Positions 9,883-21,050 of a stretch of DNA of 64,000 nt are shown piece by piece; the first letter of the stretch is position 1, and each line of letters begins with the position of its first letter. The notes beneath the pieces are model-generated. The model did not search any database. It saw nothing but the letters and a program-made list of their open reading frames with translations, and was not told the origin of the DNA. Made by a program: the position numbers and the translations under genes. Source of the stretch: Euborellia annulipes (Eukaryota; Arthropoda; Insecta; Dermaptera; Anisolabididae); the NCBI GenBank assembly GCA_023213315.1, contig JAKCPI010010606.1, forward strand, positions 62,001-126,000, in the 5' to 3' direction.

Positions 9883-10519
9883 TTAATTATCATAAAAACT
9901 AATTCTATAGGGATGTTTATATATATATCATCACCGATTATCAAAAAATCTCTTTAATATATAAATATAGATAAAAAATGATCTTTGAGCTCTTATCAAT
10001 AAAGACAAAGAAAATTAAATTATTTTTTGATAAAAAATTCTTATTAATATTTTTTTTTCTTTTTTAATTCAAAATTAAGAACAAAAGCAGATTAATAAAG
10101 TTGATGGAATCAACAAATTCTCTATTCTCATAGAAAAAAAAAAACATCTCAACTTTATTTTTTTTACTCTTATCAAAAACCCGGCTTCTTTTTATAAATA
10201 AATGATTTTTTGAGATTCTAAAATAAATCGGTCAAGTTTAAAAATATTTTTAAACAAAGTCAAGTATGGTCAGTTTAGAATATTTACAAATAATTTATTT
10301 AAATTTCTATCCTGGCAGTCAAACGTGTCATTCTCCCTCCACTATTTTAATATACTTGATACCAAAAAAAGCTTAGATGAAATTTTTTTGAACAGCCCAG
10401 TATATAAATATCCCTCAAATCACTCATGCAGAAAGGCAAAGGCACCTTTTTTTACATATGGATGAAGAAGTATATTTACTCAATCTGATGTCCTCTTTAT
10501 TTATTTAGGGAAGAGGATA
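9883..10519. other. AT-rich spacer
   Basis: No feature recognised; homopolymer runs and short stems only. Confidence 0.4.
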
Positions 10520-10690
10520 AGTTTGGATAAGGATCTCAGAGAGTAGGGATTAAAGTTTCTGGACTCGGGATACGATACCCAGGTTCCAGGTTCGATCCTC
10601 CTTCAATATTAAATTACTAAAAGTTAATAGAGTGAAGTGGAAATTTCGTGCTTGCCAATTCACTTCCAACCATGACACTAACAACCATAG
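10520..10690 (+). mobile_element. Possible tRNA-derived SINE remnant
   Basis: CAGGTTCGATCCTCC at about 10588-10602 is a good B-box match (GGTTCGANNCC) and follows a degenerate tRNA-like stretch. There is no clear A-run or target duplication, and the body differs from the SINE at 1527. Confidence 0.3.
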
Positions 10691-10865
10691 AGAAATTAAA
10701 TACCTCTATGGATTACTTATCTTTTTGAAGTAAAATATAATTGGTGCGAAATTTTTCAAAAAATATGTTTAAAACTTTTAAAACTAATTTATATTCTGGA
10801 AACGAAGAAATTTTAAAATTATATATCGGATTTACAATGACGCGTTTTCTTTTCCTTCCCCAACC

Positions 10866-11200
10866 GCGACACTTAAATACTACTTTTCAACATAACTACC
10901 ATACAAATTGAGGCAGTTATCATAGTGTTGAACAAGTTGAACAGTTCCGCCTGTCCGTAGGCCTAATTCACGTCGTTGTCAAAGCGCTGTGTTGTGAGCC
11001 AGGTCTTCATTGCTAAAAACAAGTAATAATCACATGGCGTCAGATCTGGACTGTATGGTGGATGAGGAAACACCTTCCACTTGAAACCATCCAAAACTGA
11101 TACGTGCGATATGTAGTGTATAGTTGGTCGATGTCATGCAAAAACAAAATTTTTGAGCTCAGCTTTCCTCTATTCTGAATCTTAGGTTTTGAAATTTATG
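10866..11200 (-). pseudogene. Mariner transposase remnant, C-terminal half
   Basis: Read on the minus strand, several short in-frame blocks match the catalytic end of mariner-family (Tc1/mariner superfamily) DDE transposases: an LHD block with the second catalytic aspartate (about 11150), then FKWKVFPHPPYSPDL and TPCDYYLF with the third aspartate (about 11040-11090), and a C-terminal CLNLYGSYVEK-like block (about 10880). At least one frameshift lies between the LHD and PPYSPDL blocks, and stops follow the DYYLF block and YVEK. The N-terminal DNA-binding half and first aspartate are not visible and no TIRs are evident, so it is a dead, truncated copy. Confidence 0.8.
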
Positions 11201-11258
11201 TATTCTTGAATAGTAGAAAGTGGCTGTAGCTATGTTGAATAGGGAAGAGGATGCTGCC

Positions 11259-11349
11259 AATTAATTGAGCCTCTATTTAGTTATAAAACAATCCGACCCA
11301 AACGTTCTGATAAATAGTGTTTTGTTACAAAATAGAGGCTCAATTAATT
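11259..11349. repeat. 91-bp hairpin element
   Basis: Near-perfect inverted repeat, AATTAATTGAGCCTCTATTT at the left and its complement at the right, enclosing about 50 bp. The flank just left (GAAGAGGATGCTGCC) resembles the end of family J at 12.8 kb, and the sequence just right resembles a Helitron interior. Confidence 0.6.
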
Positions 11350-11440
11350 GAGAATTCTTTGCAATTGTCAATATCGTGATGTTAGCAATGGGAAGACATT
11401 CGCGTATTCTTTTTATTGTCAATGCTAATGAAAAGCTCTC
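11350..11440 (+). mobile_element. Helitron interior fragment
   Basis: ATTCTTTGCAATTGTC, CGTGATGTTAGCAATG and CATTCGCGTATTCTTT match the interior of the Helitron-like copy at 15616-16060. Neither terminus is present here. Confidence 0.55.
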
Positions 11441-12805
11441 CTACATTGAACTCATTTTTCTAACTCAATCATCTCTTCTAATGAGCTGCTAGTTACAATA
11501 ATAATATTGATTTAAAAATCCCAAATTTCATTTCTATAAAATGTATTATTATAATTTAAAGTTTAGTTCAAAACTAATATATCTATGAAACTATCTAGCA
11601 TTTTGATTTAAATTATTTGGAAAATTTTATTTGATCATATAAGTTTAAAATTAATTCCCTTCATCGCTATTTGTAAACCAAGTTTAATAATTTATATGTT
11701 GTCTATAGATAAATATAGGAAACTATTTGGTTTAATATAATTACAAAATTTAATGATCGAATATTTGTAGTTTTTGTTTTTTATTTTCTTTTTATATCAA
11801 AGAAAAATTTTAATATTTTATCATCTCATTTATTTATGCTTTTTTTATTGCGCTACACTTTTTTTTGTCAGTATTAAAAATATTCCCTGTCCCAGAGACG
11901 AAGCCCTCACTCGTCATTTTGGCACTTGTATAAATATTGTTGTAAACATCTTAATTACCTCAGTCTGTTTTTCTATTTATGTGTCAAGTTAATTAGGATG
12001 GGGATTTCGCAGTAAACGGACTGGAAATTAAAGAGAGCAGCGGGTCCTGGAGGACCCTTTATTTTTATTTTTTTTTGTTTCTTTTAAAGAACCAATTTGT
12101 GGACTTTCGAAAATCTGAACTCGAAAGCTAGACGAACTGTCATCATCAATTTAAAAAAAAAATTCATAAAAACTTATAATCTGCAGTCCTGGTCTGAGTC
12201 AGCCTTTTTTGTTTATTTCGATAAGGGCAAGAATAGTGAAAAGAAAAATGATTTATGATTTTATCGACAAATAGGTTTTAATCTCTTTTTTTTTCTGATA
12301 AAAATACTCCCTTTCCGACAATTGACACCAAAAAATCAAAATGAAAGAGTTCAAACTTTTGTTTCTGTCGTTTTTTTTTTTTTTAATTAAAACATCGGAT
12401 TTCAAAATCATTTAGGAGAATCGAGCAAGTTCATTTGAAGTGAACATCAGCGTTTTATTTATTTATTTATTTTTTACTTTATAAACTCATCTATTTACAA
12501 AATATTTTCTTTATTTTTGGGACTGACAATAGTCATGTCCCAGGACGTTGGGGATGGGGCTTTTCGCTTCTACACCCCCCAGGGGAGTTCGCCATCGAAA
12601 TACATCTCACCTTTGGAACGTACTAGGCTTTCTTTATTCTAAACTAATATAACAATTTATCAGTAGAAAATGAAATTATTCTAGAAACATATTTTCACCA
12701 TTTCCTTATCATCTCTCAAAAGAAAAAAAGAATCTTAAAGTATCCCCTTTTTCTTATCTTTAAAATTATCTTTAAACACTATGTAATATATATAGAAAAA
12801 GATTA
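11441..12805. other. AT-rich spacer
   Basis: No coding signal. At 12042-12057 a GGGTCC-TGGA-GGACCC hairpin precedes a T-rich run. 12520-12620 is GC-richer with no recognised origin. The 11774-11992 frame is hydrophobic and low-complexity and is not credible as a gene. Confidence 0.35.
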
Positions 12806-13148
12806 AGGAAGAGGGGATGCCAGCCAAACAAAATAGCCTCTATCAAATGAAAATCCCAATACAAGAAAACATTTCGGCTTTAATTAGATAATGCTATCAT
12901 CAGGTCTTATCAGAATATACATTTGAGACTTCGCTATATAATCTAATGAGCATACGTCACCTTATGTAGGTATATATTTTATATAAATTTGTATATGTTT
13001 ATATATAACAACTCCATTTGCAATAGTGTATACTTTGATATTGTCAATATTCTCATAAGAACTGATGATGGCATTATCTAAGTAAAGTCGAAACGTTTTC
13101 TTGTATTGGGATTTTCATTTATATCGTCTTTGGCTGACATCCTCTCTT
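12806..13148. mobile_element. Family J palindromic MITE
   Basis: Long imperfect palindrome. The left end reads GAGGGGATGCCAGCCAAA and the right end, on the minus strand, GAGAGGATGTCAGCCAAAGA. Inner arms share TGAAAATCCCAATACAAGAA. Each arm contains a CTGATGA...GAAA core pointing outward (12871-12903 minus, 13062-13095 plus). No coding content. Confidence 0.8.
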
Positions 13149-13314
13149 AGTAATAATTTATTCATTGAATAGACACTTCTCTCATCGACATATAGAGAGA
13201 CAGTATTGCGATCATGTCAAAAATCGAGATTTTTTTATTTATTTTTAATTATTCTCAACTTATCATCTCTTGACTAATTGAAACTATATGAAATATTAAA
13301 GCTTATTTAGCTAA

Positions 13315-13600
13315 ATATATAAGCTAATGTTTGTCTGTCTGTCTCTCTCGCTCTATTTGGACAATTTCCCTTTGGAATTTCGAAACCAAATTTTATATGC
13401 TTGATGAGGGCCTTCCAGGGATTACAGGAAAATTATTTTCGTCCCGGAATTCCCATAACTAGAAATTTATGTATTCTTTGTAATATTCTCTTTACAATTT
13501 TTTTATTTATGTTTAATATTTTAAAATAAAAAAAAATATATTCTCTCTTTTATTCGCCTTGAAAGTTTACAAATATTTATTAAAAGCAATAACTGGATAT
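13315..13600 (+). mobile_element. Helitron-like fragment, 5' part
   Basis: ATATATAAGCTAATGTTTGTCTGTC, read in parts, then CTCTATTTGG and TTATTTTCGTCCCGGAATT match the 15616 copy and the reverse of the 41.1-41.7 kb copy. The 3' terminal hairpin is not seen. Confidence 0.6.
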
Positions 13601-14124
13601 AAGGTGGGGGGAATTTATTGAAACTTCAAATCTTAAGAATATTTAAAACCTTTTCTAAAGATCTCAATTCCAATTTATAAATCAAAGAATGGATAAAAAA
13701 AAAAAAAAAAAAACATTCTCAGCAATAATATACTTTTCATTTTCGGAAAATTTTTCAAGGAAATATTCAAATTATTCTCAATAATAACAGAGTTGAAATT
13801 TTTATATAAAACGTATATAAAAAATCTTAAGAAATTTAACAAAAACTTTTTTTTACTTTTTTTCTTCAGAAACCTTCTTCCGACTTTAAGGATTGAATAA
13901 TAAATAGAAGAAAGAGGCACAAACAGCAAGACTAAGTTAATTTAAAATTTTTTTCTGATAATAAGGACGATAACAAAAAAAACATTAAAATTTTTATATA
14001 GAAAGACAATTAATAAAATAATATACTACTTTATATGTATTTTTACCAGGACCAGCTCATTATAGGGATTAGGCAATGTTTGTAAGAAGTATTGTGTTTA
14101 CAATAATTTTAATAAATCAATCTC
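13601..14124. other. AT-rich spacer
   Basis: Dominated by A and T runs, including 13690-13713. The minus-strand frame at 13675-13929 is a poly-Phe/Lys translation of such runs and not a gene. Confidence 0.45.
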
Positions 14125-14746
14125 TTAAGGGGGAGTGGACCTCTAAACGTACTTTAAAAAAAAAACGTCTATTATAAGGAATCTTTCAATTTGGTCTTTT
14201 TTTAAATGAATTAAATTTATAAGGTATTATTGGGACAGAAAATTATAATTTTTTTAATGACTTATTAAAAAATTATTGAAATTAATTTTTTTTTGTTATC
14301 AAGCAAATACAGAAAAACAAACTTACAATTTTTTTTTTAATTTAAAAATGAATTTATTTTAATTAATAATCACATATTAATTAAAAACAATTGAAAGTAA
14401 CCTTAGATGATTATTTAAAACTTAACTGTCAAATAGTTCAGCACTCTTGCAAAAGATGGCAGGCTAGTCCAACAGCCGGTATTATCAGTTCCCCTATTAG
14501 CCTATACTGAACCCATATTTATATATTTTTATGCTTTAATAAATGATACTATATAATACCATTTATAAAGTATTCATTGTTAAAAGATCAATGAAAATCA
14601 ACCAAATGCATTAGACTATTAGCTACCATTCTGACATCTCTTGGCAAATTTTCGTAATAGGTGGTTTTTTGGCTTACTTTTTAAGACACATAACGCCATC
14701 TTATCGGCAAAAACATGCGTAACAACTTCGCTCGTACTCCCCCTTA
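14125..14746. mobile_element. Family H element, copy 1
   Basis: Starts TTAAGGGGGAGTGGAC and ends GTACTCCCCCTTAG. The interior CAAATAGTTCAGCAC, AAAGATGGCAGGCTAGTC, CAACAGCCGG and ACACATAACGCCATCTTAT blocks are shared with copy 2 at 44815-45440. The only symmetrical part is the short TTAAGGGGGAGT end. No transposase frame, so it is non-autonomous. Confidence 0.75.
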
Positions 14747-15615
14747 GCAAGTCGAATGTACAAAAGTAGAGGTCGTTTGCACTTTTTTCCCATCCAATAG
14801 GGGGGAGTGATCAACACTTTTAGGAACATCCAGGGGCAACTTGTAAAAAAGAGCTAGATAAAATTTAAAGTAAAAATTAGAACTCCCTATTAGAGCCGGA
14901 ATTGGTTAAAAAAATTGAAGGAAAATAAATTTACGGTTGGGTTAAAAAATAAATTTTATAAACAAGAAATTTTCGCTACGAATTTTATCATGATCTTTTC
15001 ATAAATAATGATAGTTTCATTCGAAACCTTTTTATTTTTCACCCCGACTAGACATAATAATAAAGGGCTGTCCGCGTAAACACTGGACATCTGGCAACCT
15101 AAGATATCTAGTGATATGATTTATTATATTCGTGTTAAATTTATTATTTTAAATTTGACTATTTTTAAACAAGCATTATTCAGGAACTACTAATATAAAA
15201 TTCAAAATTGATTTCTAACTCTTGATTTATTCTTAAGTGATGCGAACAAGAATTTAAATCTCTTTCACCTCCAAACATTGTTCTTAGTAGTAAAATATTT
15301 TATAGGTTATAAAATATGCTAAGTAGACTATCTTCTTAATTAAATTTAATTAATTATTCCTCTATCTATTTGGCAACTTAATGAATTATTATTAGCACCT
15401 AAATAACTTTGGAAACACGGGAAGTCAAGAAACTTCCTTGAGATTAGCTCGAATATATAGGAATTTTATTAAAATTTCCTTTAGAGCCATTACTAAGTAA
15501 ATAATCCCATATCATTTTTGTATTAAAAGTTAATATACAATATGGCTTTAATACCCTCTCCGGAGAGTGATTGATATGTCCTCTATAACGTATATTACAA
15601 AATGTTATCAATATC
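14747..15615. other. AT-rich spacer
   Basis: Moderately GC-rich near 14760-14830 and 15040-15100, otherwise AT-rich. No recognised element. Confidence 0.35.
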
Positions 15616-16060
15616 TATATATATACCAGTATAATTCGCTAATGTCCGTCTGTCTCGCTCTATTTGGGAAACTTTCCATTGGAATTTCGAAATCCAACTT
15701 TATATACTTAAAGAGGACCGTCTAGGGATTAAAGGAAAATTATTTTCGTCCCGAAATTTCTATAACTTTTTGGGTTATTAATTGCTGAAGTTACCTAGGA
15801 AATGTATGAAGATATTAGTAATGAAAAGCAATTTATGTATTCTTTGCAATATTAGTAAATGTTTTTTTTTTTTTTATTTATCTTTATTCATTTAAAATTA
15901 AAAAAAACATATTCTCTCTTGTATTCTAATAATATTTCTATTTTCTGGTATATTTACTTTTATTTCTTTTAAAACATGAAGACCTTTAAGTATTCTTTGC
16001 AATTGTCACTGTCGTGATGTTAGAAATGAGAAGGCATTCACGTATTCTTTCCATTGTCGT
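15616..16060 (+). mobile_element. Helitron-like element, 5' end and interior
   Basis: Begins ATCTATATATATACC (5' TC after an A, as Helitrons do), then ATAATTCGCTAATGTCCGTC, TTATTTTCGTCCCGAAATT and ATTCTTTGCAATTGTCAC blocks. It shares these with the complete copy at 41102-41732. The 3' hairpin with CTAG is not recognisable here, so the right limit is approximate. Confidence 0.65.
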
Positions 16061-17237
16061 GAACAATATATCCCGAGACGAGGCCAGGGTCTATCGTGGG
16101 TGTATTTATAATTATAACAAACAAAATCTTTTTGATTGTGATAGCTGAATATTTTTTGAAATTCCCATTAAAAATTAATGAGTTCATTTCTTTATTGGAA
16201 AGTAAAAATGAACTAAAATTGTAATGTACTAGGTATATAGGCTGCATCTAATATATCAATTCGATAGCTCAAACTTCGTAATTTGTAAAACTTAGAGGGA
16301 GTATAAATAACCATCTGACAGATAGAGACATATTCTGCTGAGTTTGACATGTCGCCAGGGTAGGAAAACTTTCTAACCCTCTAACTTTTAGCAGGTGTGT
16401 CTTCTACACTTCTCTACCCTTGGCATCGTGTCATGTTCGTAGCCATCTCCCATTTTTAAGGGTTGCTCTCTGTCTTTGTAAATTAGTTAATACCGTGTTG
16501 CTGTCAAGAGCAAAAGTGTTCCTTCTCCCTTTGATTCGTTTTATGCTAATTCAATTCGATGGACAGCTTTTATTAATAATGCTGCCACACTTGCAAAATT
16601 ATAACTTAACTAAATTTTTTATAATCAATTCAAACACTCAATTGAATATGTTTTCCTTTTATTCTAAAAGGAAAATAAAAAAGTTTAGATTTGATTTCAG
16701 TATGTTTGATTAAAAAAGAAAAAAAAAACCGCAGAATACAAGTGTAATGGTGGATTCTTAATCCCAAAATATAACAACCTCTTCATTAAAAATTCGACAA
16801 ACGAATATCTCTAATCGTTGATTAATTTTTATTGAAATTCTTTAATAACGATAATAATCTATATATTATAATATTTTTCCAATAATTTTAATCTTATATT
16901 AATTTTCTCCGACTTGAATTCTTAAATTCTGTACTTTTATCAAAGAATCATCTCTCTTCGTCATCATTATACTCCAATTATTATAAGAATAAAACAATCG
17001 AATATCATATCGCATTTTCAAATATTGATATTTTTTTTTCTTCCCCATTTAATTATTTTCCTCTAGTCAATGTTAAATTCAAATTTGTTTTTCCTTTCGA
17101 CTGAGATTTTCCATTTTTTTTTTGTTTTTATTTATTCTAGTAAGGTTAGTAGAGAATACTCCTTTATCGGAAAATATTTGCTAAATAAAAATCTACTTGG
17201 TTTAATAAATGTCAAAAAAAGATTTTAATTTTTCCAG
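16061..17237. other. AT-rich spacer
   Basis: A mixed-composition stretch (16300-16580) covers a 97-codon open frame on the plus strand (16420-16713). It lacks recognisable motifs and passes into AT-rich sequence. I do not call it a gene. Confidence 0.35.
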
Positions 17238-17302
17238 GTCATTGCTCGGGCGCAAACACTTATCCCGAATCAATAGATGAAGATTTCTTCAAATCTCGAT
17301 AG
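17238..17302 (+). CDS. Candidate terminal exon, unknown
   Basis: A good splice acceptor (TTTTAATTTTTCCAG ending at 17237) opens a 20-codon frame, phase 2, of normal-looking composition (CSGANTYPESIDEDFFKSR) that ends at TAG 17300-17302. The following 17303-17480 is clearly GC-richer than the surroundings and could be 3' untranslated sequence. The exon is too short to recognise and may be chance. Confidence 0.2.
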
Positions 17303-17879
17303 CACGCATATTAGAAAGGGTCCTAAATTGGGACGAAAAAATTCTACGGATTAACCCTCCAAATACTTATCAATCCCTATAGAGAGAAGTTTACCGCCCG
17401 TAGGGGGAACTGGTAGAGGACGGAGAGAGCGGGATTAAGGAGCCAATTTTATGGGCGGTCGGTTATCGGCATCCACGGAAAATAAAACCACCTCCTTGTA
17501 ATTTCTCTTCATTCATATACAAAAATTGATTCAGAATTATAATTAGATTCAGAATATTCTTATTTTATTTGTTCAACTAACCGTATTAAAATTTTTGCTT
17601 CTTTCAATTTTATATCATTATGCATTTTGTTTTATTATTTTTATAATTTTATTTAAAATTAATAATAACGATAAGGGGGTCGCCCATGTGAGCACGTGCA
17701 CGGTAACCACGAGATACCCGCATTGGCATTTCTGTTCTTTATCCTATCGCCATCATGTCATTATAAATTTTACCTCTTGATTAATTGATTTAGACTTCAG
17801 GATTATTGTTATTATAAATAAAAGACATTTTTTTTTTGTCATAAATCGCAGTTTATTCTAGCTAATAATAATAATAATA

Positions 17880-18470
17880 CAAAAAGTGTTATTAATTAAA
17901 TTAAAATACAACATTTCGGCAGCTAATTCTGCTGTTGTCATCAGGTAGATACATTCACTTCCAAAAATGAACACTAACCAGGGAATAAACTAACTGAGGA
18001 TTTGGTGTTATTTATATGCGTGGCTAACTTCGTCTCGCTTACATTCGTAACCAACTTCACTTCATTCACATATTTTGCTCACTTCACATTACCAACACAA
18101 ATGAATCTTAGACTATTAAATTTGACAAATTTAATTACTCTTTCGTGCCTTTCTGTAACACACACAAACAAACATACACACAAACACCATTATATACAGT
18201 ATATACTACAAAAACAATTTCTAATAATTCTAGAAATGAGACTTCCATATTCTGTTGAGGATAAGACTGTCATCCATCATGTTTCCTGGATGTTTTTCAA
18301 TTTCGAGGGCCTCTTTTACTAGTCTCTTAAACCAATTTCCTTCTGCAGCTAAGACTCTTTTTATATTTCACTGTATTTTGTGACCCTTTGTTAAAGCATG
18401 CTCAGCCACTGCACTTTTTTAGGTGTGTTTGAGCCCTTTGATGTTCCTCCAATCTTGTTTTGATACTACA
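17880..18470 (-). pseudogene. Penelope-like retroelement 3' end
   Basis: On the minus strand 18236-18470 encodes the C-terminal part of the GIY-YIG endonuclease region typical of Penelope-like retroelements: KTRLEEHQRA, then after one frameshift AVAEHALTKGHKIQ, an in-frame stop replacing an expected Trp, NIKRVLAAEGNWFKRLVKEA, LEIEKHPGNMMDDS and a terminal stop after WKSHF. The conserved EH, GH and VKEAL positions are kept. About 290 bp downstream, at 17911-17944 on the minus strand, is CTGATGA, a hairpin and CGAAAT, the hammerhead-like motif that the literature places in the terminal repeats of Penelope elements. The reverse transcriptase part is missing and a family D fragment abuts the upstream side. 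Confidence 0.8.
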
Positions 18471-18520
18471 TAAGACACACAAAATTTGGTGTACTGTGTG
18501 GTCAGTCACACCAGATATTT
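18471..18520 (-). mobile_element. Family D 3' hairpin fragment (D9)
   Basis: Only the hairpin remains: CACACAAAATTTGGTGTACT, then GTGGTCAGTCACACCAGATA. It adjoins the truncated upstream end of the Penelope remnant. Confidence 0.6.
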
Positions 18521-19174
18521 TTACTAATGAGATTTTCTTTCTTCCTATCAACAACAAAAACCTAATTAAATTTAATTACTCATATAATATCAGAAGATTC
18601 ATCAACATCATGCAATTCCTCCAACATTCACCCTTCAATTTGCATAAATTTTCTTCCTTATCATGCATTTTATATAATTTAAAACATAGTCAACATTAAT
18701 TTCCTTTCTTTACAAAAAATTCGATATTATATTATTATATGAATGGATATTAGAGTAAGTGAATTAAGAATGGCTTAGATATTGATAAAAGCTTTGAAAT
18801 AAAAGAAAAATGAAGGCGCCGTAAAAACGACCGAAAGCATAGCAGCTGACTGATTTAAATATTTCTAATTCATTTTCTTGGTTTACGACAGTTTTATGAT
18901 GCTTTTTTAAACCACGGGGATTTTTTTTCACTCTTATGTCTATAAGATGAAGAATAAAATGAAATAAATTAAAAATTAATAAAAATGATCCATGTCTCTT
19001 TGGTATTCGAACCAATTTTAAAGAACCGGAAGAAATTTTATTTTTAAATTTTTTATTAATTTACTTGTAATTAATTTTTTACTTCGAATGTTCTAGCTGC
19101 GAGTTTTACAATTTTTTCCTAGAAAAATTTTTCTATAACCTGGAAATTGAGTGTCGTTTTAAACTTATTGATGG
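18521..19174. other. AT-rich spacer
   Basis: Frames at 18460-18699 (plus) and 18764-19015 (minus) are AT-driven, with no domain. No repeat ends are recognised. Confidence 0.4.
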
Positions 19175-19176
19175 TA

Positions 19177-19419
19177 CAGTCTGCGCCATAAATGCCTGAT
19201 GTGCTCTAGAGTGGAGCCTATGAGCTTAGGGAACCAAAATGCTCGAGAGTGGCGCTTTGAGCTTAGACAACCCAAATGCTTATCTATGTTGTCTTAAAAG
19301 TAACTTTTCCCTTTCAGTTCTATTAAAAAAGATGATATATTTATTTTAAAAATATTTGTTTGGTTGCCTAAGCTCAAGGCTCGTCTCTCGAGCACATCAG
19401 GCACTTGTAGCCCCCACTG
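19177..19419. mobile_element. Family L MITE, copy 1 (TA TSD)
   Basis: Flanked by TA on both sides (19175-19176, 19420-19421). Ends CAGTCTGCGCCATAAATGCC and, on the minus strand, CAGTGGGGGCTACAAGTGCC are followed by TGATGTGCTC and a GAGCTTAGGCAACC-like inner repeat. CAGT ends plus a TA duplication place it with Tc1/mariner-type non-autonomous elements. The centre is AT-rich, non-coding. Confidence 0.85.
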
Positions 19420-19421
19420 TA

Positions 19422-20822
19422 CTGATATTTATTGGGCTCTGTCTGATATATCTTGAGTTGCAACACACCAGAAAGTTATGTGATGTTCGTTTCTCACACC
19501 AAGTTTTTGATTATATCTTTATAAATGGGAATTTATGTATTTTATAATCCTCTTTCTGCTGATTCAACATTGAGATTGTTTTGTCCATTTAAATATTAAT
19601 TTTAACAAGCTACATTCAAGTTTTTTTTTTTTTTAATCAAATATTAAATTTTTTTTTGCTAGTGGAAAAAAAAAATATTCAATCACTTTATAAGAGAAAT
19701 AAAAGTCTTTTTTTATTTGCTTGTAAAATATAATTAAAAACTGAAATAGATTGATTCTCTCTTCATTTTTTTTTAAATTGTTTATTTTTCGAAAGCTCAT
19801 CAAATTTGTATTTTTTTTTTTTCTTTTGGTGATTTATCCGTTTATTTTCGCCTATGTCTTAATTTCAGATTTTGTTTTGGCCCTTAATCATCGTTTTCTC
19901 CCTTTGCAATTTTTCGAAAACCCATTCTCAATTTATTTCCCTTCTTTATCCTATTATGTATATTAAAAAAAAAAAAAACTTGTTTTCAAACTTTCTTTTT
20001 TAAATTTAACATACATTTTGCCAATATCATATATATAAAAAAAAGATATCTAATTATAATGAAATTTATTATAGAATTTATACATTAGCCTCACACTCTA
20101 TAATAAATTAATTCTTCTTCTTAAAAAATTTTGATTTAAATTTTTTTGATTTTCAAAAATATGAATAAAATTTGTTTCATTTCGTTATACTCTATTCGAA
20201 TTTACATATTTTGACGTATAAATCTGCATACAAATTATATGCAAATATAACAAATTTTTTATTGAAACTTTTATATCAATACATAATATGTTAATTTAAA
20301 TACCAATGCAGTTAGTATTAATTTTTAATTTAATGTTGTAGACATCTGACATAAGTAGTCAAATAGAATTAAAAAACTTTCCGGCGGTTCCCATCCCTCT
20401 CTCAAAATAATTATGATTTATTCTAAATTTTGATAATTTATATGATCAAAAAAGTGTGGGCCGTTCAAAAAACGGTTATTTACTTTCAAATTTTCAATTA
20501 AAATCTCCTCTTTCTTTAGGTAAAAGAGGAAAAAATCGAAACAGTGACTCGTTGAATAAACAGGCGTCGGGTTATTAATCCTGGGATTGATCGATGGGCC
20601 CCCAAAGGGCCGATTTACGTCAACATGTTTACCCCAAATAGTCTTGTCTTAAAGCACCTCCCATCCAGCTTTTGTTTACTTGGACTTTTGTTTTCAAAAT
20701 AGTGTCGACTTTTACTTTGAAGTTTTTCCAATTTGATAAACGAATAATTTGGTAATACTCTACAAACTAACTATATACTAAAATACATTTAATTTGTTTA
20801 TTAAAGTTTTTGTGGTTTGAAT
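19422..20822. other. AT-rich spacer
   Basis: T-runs and hydrophobic pseudo-frames only (for example 19751-19966). A GC-richer patch at 20560-20680 is not assigned. Confidence 0.35.
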
Positions 20823-21050
20823 TATTATTATTAGGAGAATTTTTAATTATAGACCACATTTTTGTATTAATTATTTATTATAAATTATATATATATATTA
20901 TATATTATAAATTATATTATCAAGTACTGTGCACTTGATAACGGCTGCAGAATAAGCAGTCGAAAAGTTGTACAGTATTTATTTTTTTAATAAGTAATAC
21001 AAAAATGTGGTCTATAATTAAAAATTCCCCTAATAATACATTTAATTTCC
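20823..21050. mobile_element. Family C MITE, short palindromic copy (C2)
   Basis: Both ends are present: AGGAGAATTTTTAATTATAG on the left and CTATAATTAAAAATTCCCCT on the right. The middle of the left arm is replaced by an AT palindrome, and only the right arm keeps GGCTGCAGAATAAGCAGTCG. Confidence 0.85.

Noticed and set aside
12042..12070. GGGTCC hairpin plus T-run as a bacterial-type terminator
   Set aside because: The sequence is clearly eukaryotic, and the stem is short with no gene upstream.
13675..13929. 84-codon minus frame
   Set aside because: Poly-Phe/Lys translation of A and T runs.
16420..16713. 97-codon plus frame as a gene
   Set aside because: No start context, splice sites or recognisable motif; the second half is AT-driven.
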